Shown: positions 1 through 7,136 of the stretch, piece after piece
Layout of the letters: each line of letters begins with the position of its first letter
Position numbering within the stretch: the stretch's first letter is position 1
From: Bifidobacterium breve
GTDB taxonomy: Bacteria > Actinomycetota > Actinomycetes > Nanopelagicales > Nanopelagicaceae
Length of the DNA stretch: 7,924 bases
Reading direction: 5' to 3'
Assembly (NCBI GenBank): GCA_943324025.2
Contig: CALPKA020000020.1
Location: 1 to 7,924 of the forward strand
Translations under genes and position numbers: made by a program
Notes under the pieces: model-generated
Told to the model about the DNA's origin: nothing
Databases searched by the model: none
The model's input: the letters and a program-made list of their open reading frames with translations, nothing else

Positions 1-2
1 CA

Positions 3-605
3 TTTGTACCAAGAGGTGGAAGAGAAAACTTAACTGCGCTAGCTGTTGTAAATTCTGATGCGGGCGATGAATATGGAAAGATCACAGTTTTGCAATTGCC
101 TCGTTCTACAAATATTGCAGGCCCTTCTCAAGTTTCATCTAACTTTGAGGCCAAGCCAGAGGTTGCAACATCACTTTCATTGCTTCGCCAAGGTGGATCT
201 GATGTGGTGCTAGGTAACTTGCTTACTCTGCCAGTTGGTAAGGGTCTGCTTTATGTTCAACCTGTTTATGTCAGAGCAACTGGCAACACAGCTGCTTATC
301 CACTATTACAAAAAGTTTTAGTTTCATTTGGTGATCAAATTGGATTTAGCGAAACCTTGCAGGGTGCGTTGGATCAAGTATTTGGTGGTAACTCTGGAAC
401 AACTGTTTCAGATAACCAACAATCAACCTCAACACCAGGTGCTGCGGGTACAAGCCAAGCGATTAGAGCAGCAATTTCATCATTGCAATCTGCTTTTGCA
501 GATCTTGAAGCGGCACAAAAACGTTTAGATGGCGCTGCAGAAGACAAAGCAAGAGCTCGAGTAAAAGCAGCTATTGCAGCATTAATCTCTGCGCAAAATA
601 GATAA
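3..605 (+). CDS. UPF0182 family membrane protein, C-terminal part (5' end outside window)
   Basis: The frame is open from the window's left edge, and 200 residues are visible before the TAA at 603-605. It opens FVPRGGRENL and includes GKITVLQLPRS and, at visible residues 73-93, LLTLPVGKGLLYVQPVYVRA. These are the conserved C-terminal blocks of UPF0182, large actinobacterial proteins of about 900-1000 residues with N-terminal membrane helices and a big extracytoplasmic domain. The family's function is unknown. After about visible residue 128 the sequence becomes a polar Ser/Thr/Gly/Gln linker, then an Ala-rich, charged, probably helical tail (about residues 150-200). Such a poorly conserved tail is usual for the family. 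No helix-forming membrane segment falls in the visible part. A TTG at 90 could be mistaken for a start, but coding continues upstream of it. The family call is strong; no biochemical role can be given. Confidence 0.9.
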   Translation, partial: FVPRGGRENLTALAVVNSDAGDEYGKITVLQLPRSTNIAGPSQVSSNFEAKPEVATSLSLLRQGGSDVVLGNLLTLPVGKGLLYVQPVYVRATGNTAAYPLLQKVLVSFGDQIGFSETLQGALDQVFGGNSGTTVSDNQQSTSTPGAAGTSQAIRAAISSLQSAFADLEAAQKRLDGAAEDKARARVKAAIAALISAQNR

Positions 606-618
606 CAAATTCATTTAT

Positions 619-647
619 TTGGGTTAAATGCCCATCTACTCTAAGAT
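619..647 (+). promoter_or_regulatory. Possible sigma70-type promoter of tRNA-fMet
   Basis: The 53-bp gap after the UPF0182 gene contains TTGGGT (619-624), a 17-bp spacer and TAAGAT (642-647). The -10 matches TATAAT at 4 of 6 positions and the -35 matches mainly in TTG. Transcription would start near 654, a few bases before the tRNA. Spacing and position fit, but the -35 is weak, so this is a plausible reading rather than a firm one. Confidence 0.35.
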
Positions 648-658
648 TTAATCACCGA

Positions 659-735
<77 letters not shown>

Positions 736-739
736 ACTT

Positions 740-3046
740 TTATTTAATACGTAAGCTATTTAGGACTACAAATAATGAAGATAGCGACATTGCCCCTGCT
801 GCATACATCGGAGATAGGTTTCCGCTTGCAGCGATAGGAATAAAAGCAATATTGTAGAAAAAAGCCCAACCAAGATTTGATTTAATAATTCTTACACTCT
901 TTTTTGAAATATCTAAAGCATCGATAACAGCTAATAACGATGGTCGAATCAAAGTTATATCTGCTGCTGCCATGGCAGTATCAGTACCAGATCCCATTGC
1001 AATGCTTAAATCTGACTTAGCAATTGCAGCCGCATCATTTATTCCATCGCCAATCATTAATACCTTGCCATTTTTTTGAAGATTTTCAACAAAAACCAAT
1101 TTATCCTCTGGCGTAGCGGTTGCAAAAATATGATCAATCGGGATACCAACCTCAGATCCAATTGAAATAGCTGAAGTTTCACTATCACCTGTTACCAACC
1201 AAGTATTGATACCTGCCTTATGTAATTTTTCGATTGCATCTTTACTTTCAGGCTTAATCTGATCTCCAACTTCAAAAACACCATACGCCAAACCATCAAC
1301 TGCTAGAACAGCAACTGAATTTGCTCGCTGGTTGGCAGATTCAACAGCTAAAACTATTTCAGGTGAGAACTGTGTGGTTGCCCGTGCAATTGACAGAGGT
1401 GAACCAATTAATACAGCTTTAGAAGCATTAGAGCTCGGTAAATTTACTCGAGCAGCAACACCAGCGCCTGCTGTGTGTTCAAAATCTGATACTTGAACTT
1501 TTGCTACGCCTTGTTTTTCAAGGGCAAACTTAATTGCATCTGCAATTGGATGTGAATCCAAACTTTCAACGGATAATGCAAACATCAAAAGATCTGAGGT
1601 TGAGATTGCCGTATTACTGTTCTTTGGTAATGGATTATTTATCAAGCTCATCTCAAGCAGCACCATTTGGCCTGAAGTAATCGTTCCAGTTTTATCAAAT
1701 ACTGCATCAGTAATTTTTAATGCTTTTTCAATTGCTCTAGGTGATCTGATGATAATTCCTGATTTCGCAGCCTTACCAGATGCAACCATTAAGGCAATTG
1801 GTGTAGCAAGTCCTAGTGCGCAAGGACAAGCGATCACAAGTACTGCAACCGCTGCTGTAATTGATTTAGCTATACCAAAATCGCCGACATACCAGGCGAT
1901 AAAGGTTATGACCGAAAGAACTAATACAACTGGAACAAAGATGCGACTAATTCGATCAGCAAGCTGCTGCGCAGGAGCTTTTTCTGATTGTGCGGCTAAA
2001 ACCATTCTGGTTATTCGAGCAAGTTCGGTATCAGATCCAATTCTCGTTGCTCTAACTAAAATATTTCCATTGTTATTGATTGAGCCGGCAAAGACTAAAT
2101 CATTAATTGCAACCTCTATGGGCTTAGCTTCGCCAGTCAAAAACGCATTATTAATTGTTGTGAATCCAGATACTACCTGGCCATCTGTTGCAATTCGATC
2201 ACCAGGTTTTACGACAAAAATATCTCCCACTTGAAGCTCATCAATTGGTATTACTAAATTGCCGCAATCGCGAGTAATCTCAACCTGCCCAGATGAAAGT
2301 TTGAATAACTCAGCTAATGCAGATCCTGCACTTCTTTTTGCTCGATGCTCTAGATACCGACCAAGCATTACAAAAAATATCACCGATGCTGATACTTCAG
2401 TATAAATAGATAACATATCCTGTTCTGGTTTATAGGTTGCTGCAGCGTAAACGCTCCAACCAAGTGAGATGAGTGAACCTAAAGAAACCAAGGTGTCCAT
2501 TGTTGGATTGATCAAATTCTTAAGGGCGGCTCTATGGATTGGCCAGGCCATTATTAGAACAACAAATACAGACAGTGCTAAAACTAGCCAAGTAGATGCA
2601 GGAGCAACTGGATTGCTAATTTCGAAATCTATATTCGCGCCAGATAGGTTTTTATTGAAATAGTCGATGAAATTCAGCAAGTACTTATCAATAGATTTAT
2701 GTAATTCATCAATCATTGAAATAAGTAAGACTGGAAGTGAAAACAGCAATGTTACAAATAGGCGAATACCTAGCCTGGTTGATTTTTCAAATGATTCTCG
2801 CTCGCCTTTGAAACTTGTTGCTTTATACCCAGCCGAATTAACAGCTGCGATTAGATCTTCCTCTGAAATATTTAGGGGAGCAATAACGTGAGCAGATTCC
2901 ATTGCTAAGTTAACGGCAGCACGCACGCCAGGAATCTTGTTTAAAGCTTTTTCAATACTACCTACACATGAAGAACATGTCATTCCGGTAATAGATAGAT
3001 TTACTTGCCTAGTCTTAATTTCAATCTCGTTAATGCGCTGTGTCAT
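740..3046 (-). CDS. copA: Cu(I)-exporting P1B-1-type ATPase CopA
   Basis: A 768-residue heavy-metal P-type ATPase that pumps Cu(I) out of the cytosol using ATP. In order it shows one N-terminal HMA domain with GMTCSSC (residues 21-27), membrane helices near 92-112, 150-170, 185-204 and 214-230, the actuator TGE (304-306), and helices near 368-388 and 395-418 carrying the metal-gate CPC (407-409). Then come the phosphorylation motif DKTGT (451-455, Asp451), the nucleotide-domain HP (499-500), GDGINDA (666-672) and two last helices. Y731-N732 in the seventh helix and M753 with S757 in the eighth, together with CPC, are the Cu(I)-site residues of the P1B-1 subgroup, so copper (or silver) is favoured over zinc. 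The start is ATG at 3046, 26 bp after rsgA on the same strand, with no clear Shine-Dalgarno sequence. No CsoR/CopY regulator or copper chaperone gene is in the window. Length is normal and no essential motif is missing. Confidence 0.94.
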   Translation of the reverse strand: MTQRINEIEIKTRQVNLSITGMTCSSCVGSIEKALNKIPGVRAAVNLAMESAHVIAPLNISEEDLIAAVNSAGYKATSFKGERESFEKSTRLGIRLFVTLLFSLPVLLISMIDELHKSIDKYLLNFIDYFNKNLSGANIDFEISNPVAPASTWLVLALSVFVVLIMAWPIHRAALKNLINPTMDTLVSLGSLISLGWSVYAAATYKPEQDMLSIYTEVSASVIFFVMLGRYLEHRAKRSAGSALAELFKLSSGQVEITRDCGNLVIPIDELQVGDIFVVKPGDRIATDGQVVSGFTTINNAFLTGEAKPIEVAINDLVFAGSINNNGNILVRATRIGSDTELARITRMVLAAQSEKAPAQQLADRISRIFVPVVLVLSVITFIAWYVGDFGIAKSITAAVAVLVIACPCALGLATPIALMVASGKAAKSGIIIRSPRAIEKALKITDAVFDKTGTITSGQMVLLEMSLINNPLPKNSNTAISTSDLLMFALSVESLDSHPIADAIKFALEKQGVAKVQVSDFEHTAGAGVAARVNLPSSNASKAVLIGSPLSIARATTQFSPEIVLAVESANQRANSVAVLAVDGLAYGVFEVGDQIKPESKDAIEKLHKAGINTWLVTGDSETSAISIGSEVGIPIDHIFATATPEDKLVFVENLQKNGKVLMIGDGINDAAAIAKSDLSIAMGSGTDTAMAAADITLIRPSLLAVIDALDISKKSVRIIKSNLGWAFFYNIAFIPIAASGNLSPMYAAGAMSLSSLFVVLNSLRIK

Positions 3047-3072
3047 AGAGGACAGATTACTCTTACTTTTTC

Positions 3073-4125
3073 CTACCCAACCGATAAAACTCTACGCAAA
3101 CTAGCTAGTCTGGCAATATGTTGATTAGTTAAAGCAGGCCAGTTATTTAGAGCACATCCTGGTTCGTTGTGAGAACAATTTTTTTGGCAATTGGCGATAG
3201 CTTCATTGAATTCAGGAAAGGCTGAAAGTACTCGAGAGGGTTGGATATGAGCAATTCCAAATGATCGAACCCCAGGTGTATCAATAATCCATCCAAAATT
3301 TTCGCCCTCAAAGGATGATGAAAGTGGAAGTGCAATAGCGCTAGAGGTTGTGTGTCGACCCCGACCTGTAACTTCATTAACATCACCGGTTGCTCGATGA
3401 GCATTTTCAATTACAGAATTCTCAGATTTACTTAGCGAACCAGCTAATAAGTTATTAACCAAAGTAGATTTACCAACTCCAGAATGTCCCATGAATACGG
3501 TGATTTTCCCAGCAAGTTCTTTTTGCAGCACAGTTAAATCAGAGCTTTTATCCGTTTTAAACACTGGGATATCTAGATCCTTATATATTTTCAAGAATTC
3601 ATCACCATCTGCAAGATCTTTTTTTGTCATAACGATAATTGGCTTTATGCCTTGGTCATAAGCAACCACTAATGCTCTATCAACTAAGCCAGCCCGTGGT
3701 TCAGGATTTGCAGCGGCGATAACGATTGCCATTTGATCGATGTTTGCAACGATTACTCTTTCATCATTTGCATGATCATCAATACTTCTTGTTAGGGTGT
3801 TTTTCCTAGTCAATACTGTTACAACTCTAGCTAGTGAGCCTTCTGAACCTGATACATCTCCAACAATTGAAACTAAATCTCCAACTACAACTGATTTCTT
3901 ACCCAATTCACGAGCCTTCATTGCAGTAATTATTTTGCTACCAAGTGCGGTATCAACTAGGCACTTAACGCGTCCACGATCTACCTCAATTATGGTTGCA
4001 GTTTGAGCCGCTGAATAATCTGGTCGATCTTTAGTTCTAGGTCTTGCCTTATTGCTCGATCCGAATTGGCGGGATTTATTTATACGAACATCATCCTCAT
4101 CCCAATTACCTTTTGATCTAACCAT
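3073..4125 (-). CDS. rsgA: Ribosome small-subunit biogenesis GTPase RsgA
   Basis: A 350-residue circularly permuted GTPase that acts in late 30S ribosomal subunit maturation. An N-terminal OB-fold (about 40-110) precedes the G domain. The G motifs run in the permuted order that identifies the family: G4 TKKD (167-170), then the P-loop GHSGVGKST (213-221), the G2 region GRGRHTT (254-260) and G3 DTPG (282-285). The C-terminal zinc-binding motif follows with C313, C317, H319 and C324 inside NCQKNCSHNEPGC. The first 35 residues are basic and polar, as in other actinobacterial members. The ATG overlaps the end of aroA by 8 bp (4118-4125), which suggests translational coupling. The aroA-rsgA neighbourhood is common in actinobacteria. 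Confidence 0.95.
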   Translation of the reverse strand: MVRSKGNWDEDDVRINKSRQFGSSNKARPRTKDRPDYSAAQTATIIEVDRGRVKCLVDTALGSKIITAMKARELGKKSVVVGDLVSIVGDVSGSEGSLARVVTVLTRKNTLTRSIDDHANDERVIVANIDQMAIVIAAANPEPRAGLVDRALVVAYDQGIKPIIVMTKKDLADGDEFLKIYKDLDIPVFKTDKSSDLTVLQKELAGKITVFMGHSGVGKSTLVNNLLAGSLSKSENSVIENAHRATGDVNEVTGRGRHTTSSAIALPLSSSFEGENFGWIIDTPGVRSFGIAHIQPSRVLSAFPEFNEAIANCQKNCSHNEPGCALNNWPALTNQHIARLASLRRVLSVG

Positions 4126-5413
4126 CTAACATTGCCTGCCACATGCCGGGGAAATCTGACAAAGTTTTACGAGTAGTTTCGATATTTTCAACAGTAATTC
4201 CCTCAACCGCAAGCCCAATAATTGCACCTGCTGTTGCCATCCGATGATCCTCATATGACTTAAAGATTTGGCTAGATTTCATTTGGGTTGGCTTAATTAA
4301 CAATTCACCAGGCCCTTCAGTTACTGATCCACCTAAGTTATTGATTTCACTTGCTAATGCGGCAAGGCGATCAGTTTCGTGTAATCGAAGATGACCTATT
4401 CCTCTTAAAGTAGAAGCAGTATTTGCAAGTGATGCAACCGCTGCAATGCTTGGAGTTAATTCACCCACATTTGATAAATCAATATCTATACCTTTAACAC
4501 TTCCAGTGCCAGAAACCTTTAAGCCAGCTTTATCATGAGTAATTTTTGCTCCCATGCTGGAGAAAATACTTCGAAGTTGATCACCAGGCTGAGCTGTTTT
4601 TTCTGGCCAATCTTTAATTAGAACTGTTCCACCACAAATCATCGCAGCCGCCATAAATGGAGCCGCATTTGATAGATCTGGTTCAATGATCAAATCTTGC
4701 CCAATTAATTTGCAAGGAGATACTTTCCAAGTATTTTCACTGATTTCAACTTTCGCACCAAATAATTGCAACATCTGAATTGTCATTTCAATATGGGGTA
4801 GTGAGGGCAAGGAAGGCCCAATATTTTGGATGGTGATTCCATCCTCAGTTGCTGGCGCCAAAAGCAATAATGCTGAGACAAACTGACTTGATGCACTTGC
4901 ATCAATTTTTACAGTTCCGCCCTTAACTTTGCCACTGCCATTAATGGTTAGTGGAAGTCGGTATTTGTTGCCATGCTCAATACTTATTCCTAATTGTTCT
5001 AAACCATCTATAACTGGTGCAACTGGTCGCTCATGGGATCTTTCATCACCATCAAAATGAATTAATCCTTTAGCTAAAGCTGCGATTGGCGGTAGGAATC
5101 TCATTACAGTTCCGGCATTACCAACATCAATTTGAGCAGGTCCCATTAGTGGTTGTGGAGTAATTTCATAATCAAAACCATCTTTTGTATTTATCTTTTC
5201 AATCTTGCAACCTAATTTTCTAAGCCCATCAACCATCAAATCTGTATCTCTTGAAGCTAATGGTTTGCGAATTATTGATTTAGAGCTTGCTATCGCAGCC
5301 AAAATTAGCGCTCTATTTGTTGCTGATTTTGAACCTGGAATACTTAATTCAGCGTTAATTGGCACACTTGCAGGGCTTAGCCCGCTACGAAAAGGTGCAC
5401 TCCAATTAGTCAT
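4118..5413 (-). CDS. aroA: 3-phosphoshikimate 1-carboxyvinyltransferase (EPSP synthase)
   Basis: The enzyme joins phosphoenolpyruvate to shikimate-3-phosphate in the cytosol, the sixth step of the shikimate pathway. Counting from the preferred start (431 residues), the visible motifs are PGSKSATNR (26-34), GNAGTVMRF (98-106), SASSQF (173-178), RLHETDRL (343-350) and DHRMA (389-393). Both inverse alpha/beta domains are complete. The ATG at 5413 gives MTNWSAPF, which resembles other actinobacterial AroA starts, and AGGTAG lies 10 bases upstream. A GTG at 5434 would add seven residues (MAGRLAH) that I consider less likely. The residue after GTVMR is Phe where the E. coli enzyme has Pro (its position 101); I recall this as normal for actinobacterial sequences. 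It is the first gene of the leftward string aroA-rsgA-copA and is divergent from sigR. Confidence 0.94.
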   Translation of the reverse strand: MTNWSAPFRSGLSPASVPINAELSIPGSKSATNRALILAAIASSKSIIRKPLASRDTDLMVDGLRKLGCKIEKINTKDGFDYEITPQPLMGPAQIDVGNAGTVMRFLPPIAALAKGLIHFDGDERSHERPVAPVIDGLEQLGISIEHGNKYRLPLTINGSGKVKGGTVKIDASASSQFVSALLLLAPATEDGITIQNIGPSLPSLPHIEMTIQMLQLFGAKVEISENTWKVSPCKLIGQDLIIEPDLSNAAPFMAAAMICGGTVLIKDWPEKTAQPGDQLRSIFSSMGAKITHDKAGLKVSGTGSVKGIDIDLSNVGELTPSIAAVASLANTASTLRGIGHLRLHETDRLAALASEINNLGGSVTEGPGELLIKPTQMKSSQIFKSYEDHRMATAGAIIGLAVEGITVENIETTRKTLSDFPGMWQAMLDG

Positions 5414-5482
5414 ATGGGCCAGTCTACCTGCCACTTTCTTTGCTGGATTAGGGTTTATTGCTGCCTATATCGGGATCATCTG

Positions 5483-5508
5483 GGAATAAATCATTGCTGC
5501 CAGAGGTT
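5483..5508 (+). promoter_or_regulatory. SigR/SigH-type autoregulatory promoter upstream of sigR
   Basis: GGAAT (5483-5487) and GTT (5506-5508) are separated by exactly 18 bases. This is the consensus of promoters read by the Streptomyces SigR and mycobacterial SigH family (GGAAT-N18-GTT), and the base before the -35 is also G. It sits 8 bases before the upstream sigR ATG at 5517, so the start site would fall at about 5514-5518 and the transcript would be leaderless or nearly so for that ATG. Positive autoregulation of sigR is well established in relatives. The match is visible in the sequence; activity is inferred. Confidence 0.65.
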
Positions 5509-5516
5509 TTACCTCT
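5502..5516. repeat. Inverted repeat abutting the upstream sigR start
   Basis: AGAGGT (5502-5507) and its perfect reverse complement ACCTCT (5511-5516) flank a TTT loop, and the ATG at 5517 follows at once. The left arm holds the only Shine-Dalgarno-like sequence (GAGGT) for that ATG. A transcript starting upstream could therefore hide its own ribosome site in this hairpin. The left arm also overlaps the -10 GTT of the SigR-type promoter. Confidence 0.5.
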
Positions 5517-6320
5517 ATGAAAGCAGTGCGCAAGCAAGTTCTGGCAACTGAAAAATTTGATGCCATTTCCAAAACCCTGTTCGAGGTAGCCTTAGCCCAA
5601 ATGAGCAACGAAAATTTATTGCCTGCTGTAATTGATAGGCAGAAAGAAACTCTAGCTGAACGCAAGGCTAGGTTTGAAAGAGATGCTCTGGTCTTTACCT
5701 CCCAGTTATATGGCGCAGCACTTCGTTATACAAAAAACTCTCATGATGCTCAAGATTTAGTTCAGGACACATATGCAAAAGCCTTTACAAGTTTTCATCA
5801 ATTTGAACCTGGGACAAATTTAAAAGCTTGGCTTTATAGAATTCTTACAACTACTTTTATTAATAATTATCGAAAAGACCAAAGACGTCCGCAGATCTCA
5901 GGTGGCGAAATTGAGGACTGGCAGATTGCTGATGCTTCATCTCATACAAGTGATCAAGGTAAATCAGCAGAGGATGAAGTTTTAGAAAATATCGCAGATA
6001 AAGATGTTAAGGATGCCTTAGCTGCTATGCCAGATGAGTTTCGAATGGCCGTTTACTTATCTGATGTTGAAGGGTTTTCTTACAAAGAAATTGCCGAGAT
6101 TACTGGTGTTCCAACTGGCACAGTTATGTCTCGTTTACACCGAGGGCGAAAATTACTTAGAACATCTTTGGCAACATATGCAAAAGAGCGGGGCTTTGGT
6201 AAGAGTAAAGCAGGTGATGATTTATTAGTTTTGCAAATGATAATTTCATTTCTTGCGAACAAATTATTCCAAGCATTGTTCTCTATATCGATCATGAAAT
6301 TTTTGATGAGCAAGAGTTAA
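5517..6320 (+). CDS. sigR: ECF RNA polymerase sigma factor, SigR/SigH family (thiol-oxidative stress)
   Basis: A group ECF12-like sigma factor that directs RNA polymerase to disulfide-stress genes. Counting from ATG 5601 ([10 protein letters not shown]), region 2 spans about 27-95, including [33 protein letters not shown] and [15 protein letters not shown]. Region 4 spans about 135-190 with the helix-turn-helix [20 protein letters not shown]. Family alignment favours 5601 for the core protein. ATG 5517 adds 28 residues in frame and lies just after a SigR-type promoter, so it may make a second isoform. The family normally ends shortly after the sequence matching [13 protein letters not shown]. 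Here the frame runs on for about 32 hydrophobic residues (6222-6320), overlapping rsrA in another frame, which looks like a frameshift product. With one T fewer at 6221-6223, the protein would end KSKAGDDY. The partner anti-sigma gene rsrA follows directly. Confidence 0.9.
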   Translation: MKAVRKQVLATEKFDAISKTLFEVALAQMSNENLLPAVIDRQKETLAERKARFERDALVFTSQLYGAALRYTKNSHDAQDLVQDTYAKAFTSFHQFEPGTNLKAWLYRILTTTFINNYRKDQRRPQISGGEIEDWQIADASSHTSDQGKSAEDEVLENIADKDVKDALAAMPDEFRMAVYLSDVEGFSYKEIAEITGVPTGTVMSRLHRGRKLLRTSLATYAKERGFGKSKAGDDLLVLQMIISFLANKLFQALFSISIMKFLMSKS

Positions 6321-6625
6321 ATGCAGTTGAGGGTCATTTTGGAAGCTGCCCAGGTTGTCGAACTCAAATGGAGCAGGAACATTCAGCGTTAGAGCTAATG
6401 CGAAACTTACTGTGTACTGCACTAAATGAACCGGCACCAGATGATTTGAATAACCGCATTCATCAACAAACTGAGGATTTGTATAAAATTATGATCGAAT
6501 CTACCGGTGCTCAAACACTTACAGAAATCACCTATACACAAACAACTTATACGGAATTTACCTCAGACGGCACAACTCAAATTGAAATAACTAGCGAAAT
6601 CCGCAGGGAGTTCCCGCAAGAGTAA
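6221..6625 (+). CDS. rsrA: RsrA/RshA-type zinc-binding anti-sigma factor; start apparently lost to a 1-base frameshift
   Basis: RsrA binds and inhibits SigR until oxidation of its zinc-thiol centre releases it. The frame opens after TGA at 6218-6220 and ends with TAA at 6623-6625. Counting from 6221, the ligands are C12, H39, C43 and C46 (6254, 6335, 6347, 6356). The signature HFGSCPGC fits H-x3-C-x2-C, and C12-x26-H39 nearly matches the C11-x25-H37 that I recall for Streptomyces RsrA. A further Cys (C65) lies where RsrA has its extra cysteines. The C-terminal third is Thr/Glu-rich. No ATG, GTG or TTG occurs in frame before ATG 6368, which would discard every zinc ligand. Dropping one T from 6221-6223 joins ATG 6217 to this frame ([10 protein letters not shown]) and gives sigR a TAG that overlaps it. 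Alternatives are initiation at ATT 6224 or ribosomal frameshifting from sigR. Identity is firm; the 5' end is not. Confidence 0.82.
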   Translation, partial: FISFANDNFISCEQIIPSIVLYIDHEIFDEQELNAVEGHFGSCPGCRTQMEQEHSALELMRNLLCTALNEPAPDDLNNRIHQQTEDLYKIMIESTGAQTLTEITYTQTTYTEFTSDGTTQIEITSEIRREFPQE

Positions 6626-6630
6626 TTGTT

Positions 6631-6651
6631 TAATCACTAATCTTGTGATTA
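6631..6651. promoter_or_regulatory. Perfect 7-bp dyad before the hotdog gene (operator-like)
   Basis: TAATCAC (6631-6637) and GTGATTA (6645-6651) are perfect reverse complements separated by 7 bases. The last A of the right arm is the A of the ATG at 6651. There is no T-run after it, which argues against a terminator. It fits a two-fold operator of about 21 bp or an RNA hairpin covering the start codon. It lies 5 bases after the rsrA stop codon. The symmetry is plainly visible; the binding factor is unknown. Confidence 0.4.
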
Positions 6652-7103
6652 TGAAACCTGAACAAGTAATTGGCGTAGTCGGAATGTCGACTATGGCTAT
6701 TCGCCCAGGTGATACTTCAGTTGCGCAAGGCGTCAATGATTTACCAGTAGTTGGTTCTAATCAAATCCTTTCCTTGATGGAAAGTGCTTGCAGTGCATCA
6801 ATTATTGAGTTTCTAGATTTTGGTGAGACTACCGTGACTTTTAATTCACAGATAGAAATATTGGGCGCAGCAGGAGTTGGAAGTGAAATTCATGCAACTG
6901 CCAGGTGCCTTGGATTAGCCGAGAATATTTTAAAGTTTGAAGTAGAGGTTCATCAGAGTTCAAGGTTGATCGCGACAGGATTGATCACTAGAAAATTTGT
7001 TGAGCGGGTATCGTTTATGGCTCGGGTTGCAGCTGAAACCATGGTTGCCGAAAAAGAGAGTAATATTAGGGAAGAAAAAATCGCTAGCAGCTTAAGAATC
7101 TAA
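6651..7103 (+). CDS. Small hotdog-fold protein, FlK/TlpA-like thioesterase family
   Basis: 150 residues from ATG 6651; GTG 6645 would add two. No Shine-Dalgarno sequence is seen at either start. The pattern matches single-domain hotdog proteins related to fluoroacetyl-CoA thioesterase FlK: VVGSNQILSLMESAC (33-47) resembles the FlK helix with its catalytic Thr and Glu, followed by beta strands with GAAGVGSEIHATARCL and a closing GLITRKFVERVSF. In a hand alignment S36 takes the place of the FlK Thr42 and E44 that of Glu50, but I68 stands where FlK has His76. An acyl-CoA thioesterase role is therefore possible but not assured; it may bind a thioester or CoA compound without the usual chemistry. 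It follows rsrA by 25 bases and may be read in the same transcript, though the dyad at its start suggests separate control. The charged tail (about 130-150) runs into the terminator hairpin. Confidence 0.65.
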   Translation: MKPEQVIGVVGMSTMAIRPGDTSVAQGVNDLPVVGSNQILSLMESACSASIIEFLDFGETTVTFNSQIEILGAAGVGSEIHATARCLGLAENILKFEVEVHQSSRLIATGLITRKFVERVSFMARVAAETMVAEKESNIREEKIASSLRI

Positions 7104-7136
7104 GCCACTAGCGATTTAGTTTAAAACTATTTTTTA
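7075..7136. terminator. Bidirectional intrinsic terminator between the hotdog gene and sodN
   Basis: AAATCGCTAG (7078-7087) pairs perfectly with CTAGCGATTT (7108-7117). Inside it, GCTTA (7090-7094) pairs with TAAGC (7101-7105) across a CA/CA internal loop, closing on a 6-base loop. Read leftward, the stem is followed at once by six T (complement of 7075-7080), a classical Rho-independent terminator for sodN. Read rightward, it is followed by the small palindrome AGTTTAAAACT (7118-7128) and six T (7130-7135), so it can also end the sigR-side transcript. The hairpin includes the hotdog gene's stop codon. Confidence 0.85.

Noticed and set aside
616..635. Terminator hairpin TGGG/CCCA after the UPF0182 gene
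   Set aside because: Only four base pairs with a 7-base loop and no T-run; the same bases are better used as the tRNA promoter region.
1749..2234. Long plus-strand open frame inside copA
   Set aside because: It is antisense to the conserved CopA core (actuator through CPC and beyond), has no recognisable domain, and is explained by the codon pattern of the real gene.
5388..5489. Hydrophobic plus-strand reading frame (LVIWASLPATFF...) ahead of sigR, possibly a small membrane protein
   Set aside because: It has no ATG, GTG or TTG near the hydrophobic part; its open frame extends back through antisense aroA, and it has no ribosome site. It is more likely a shadow of aroA and its leader.
6210..6265. 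Programmed -1 ribosomal frameshift joining sigR to rsrA into one protein
   Set aside because: No X-XXY-YYZ slippery heptamer in the sigR frame is present between 6215 and 6265. The single-T explanation restores both genes with a normal overlap, so it is simpler.
6368..6625. Independent 85-residue protein beginning at ATG 6368
   Set aside because: The same frame upstream carries the RsrA zinc motif C-x26-H-x3-C-x2-C, so this is the C-terminal part of RsrA and not a separate gene.
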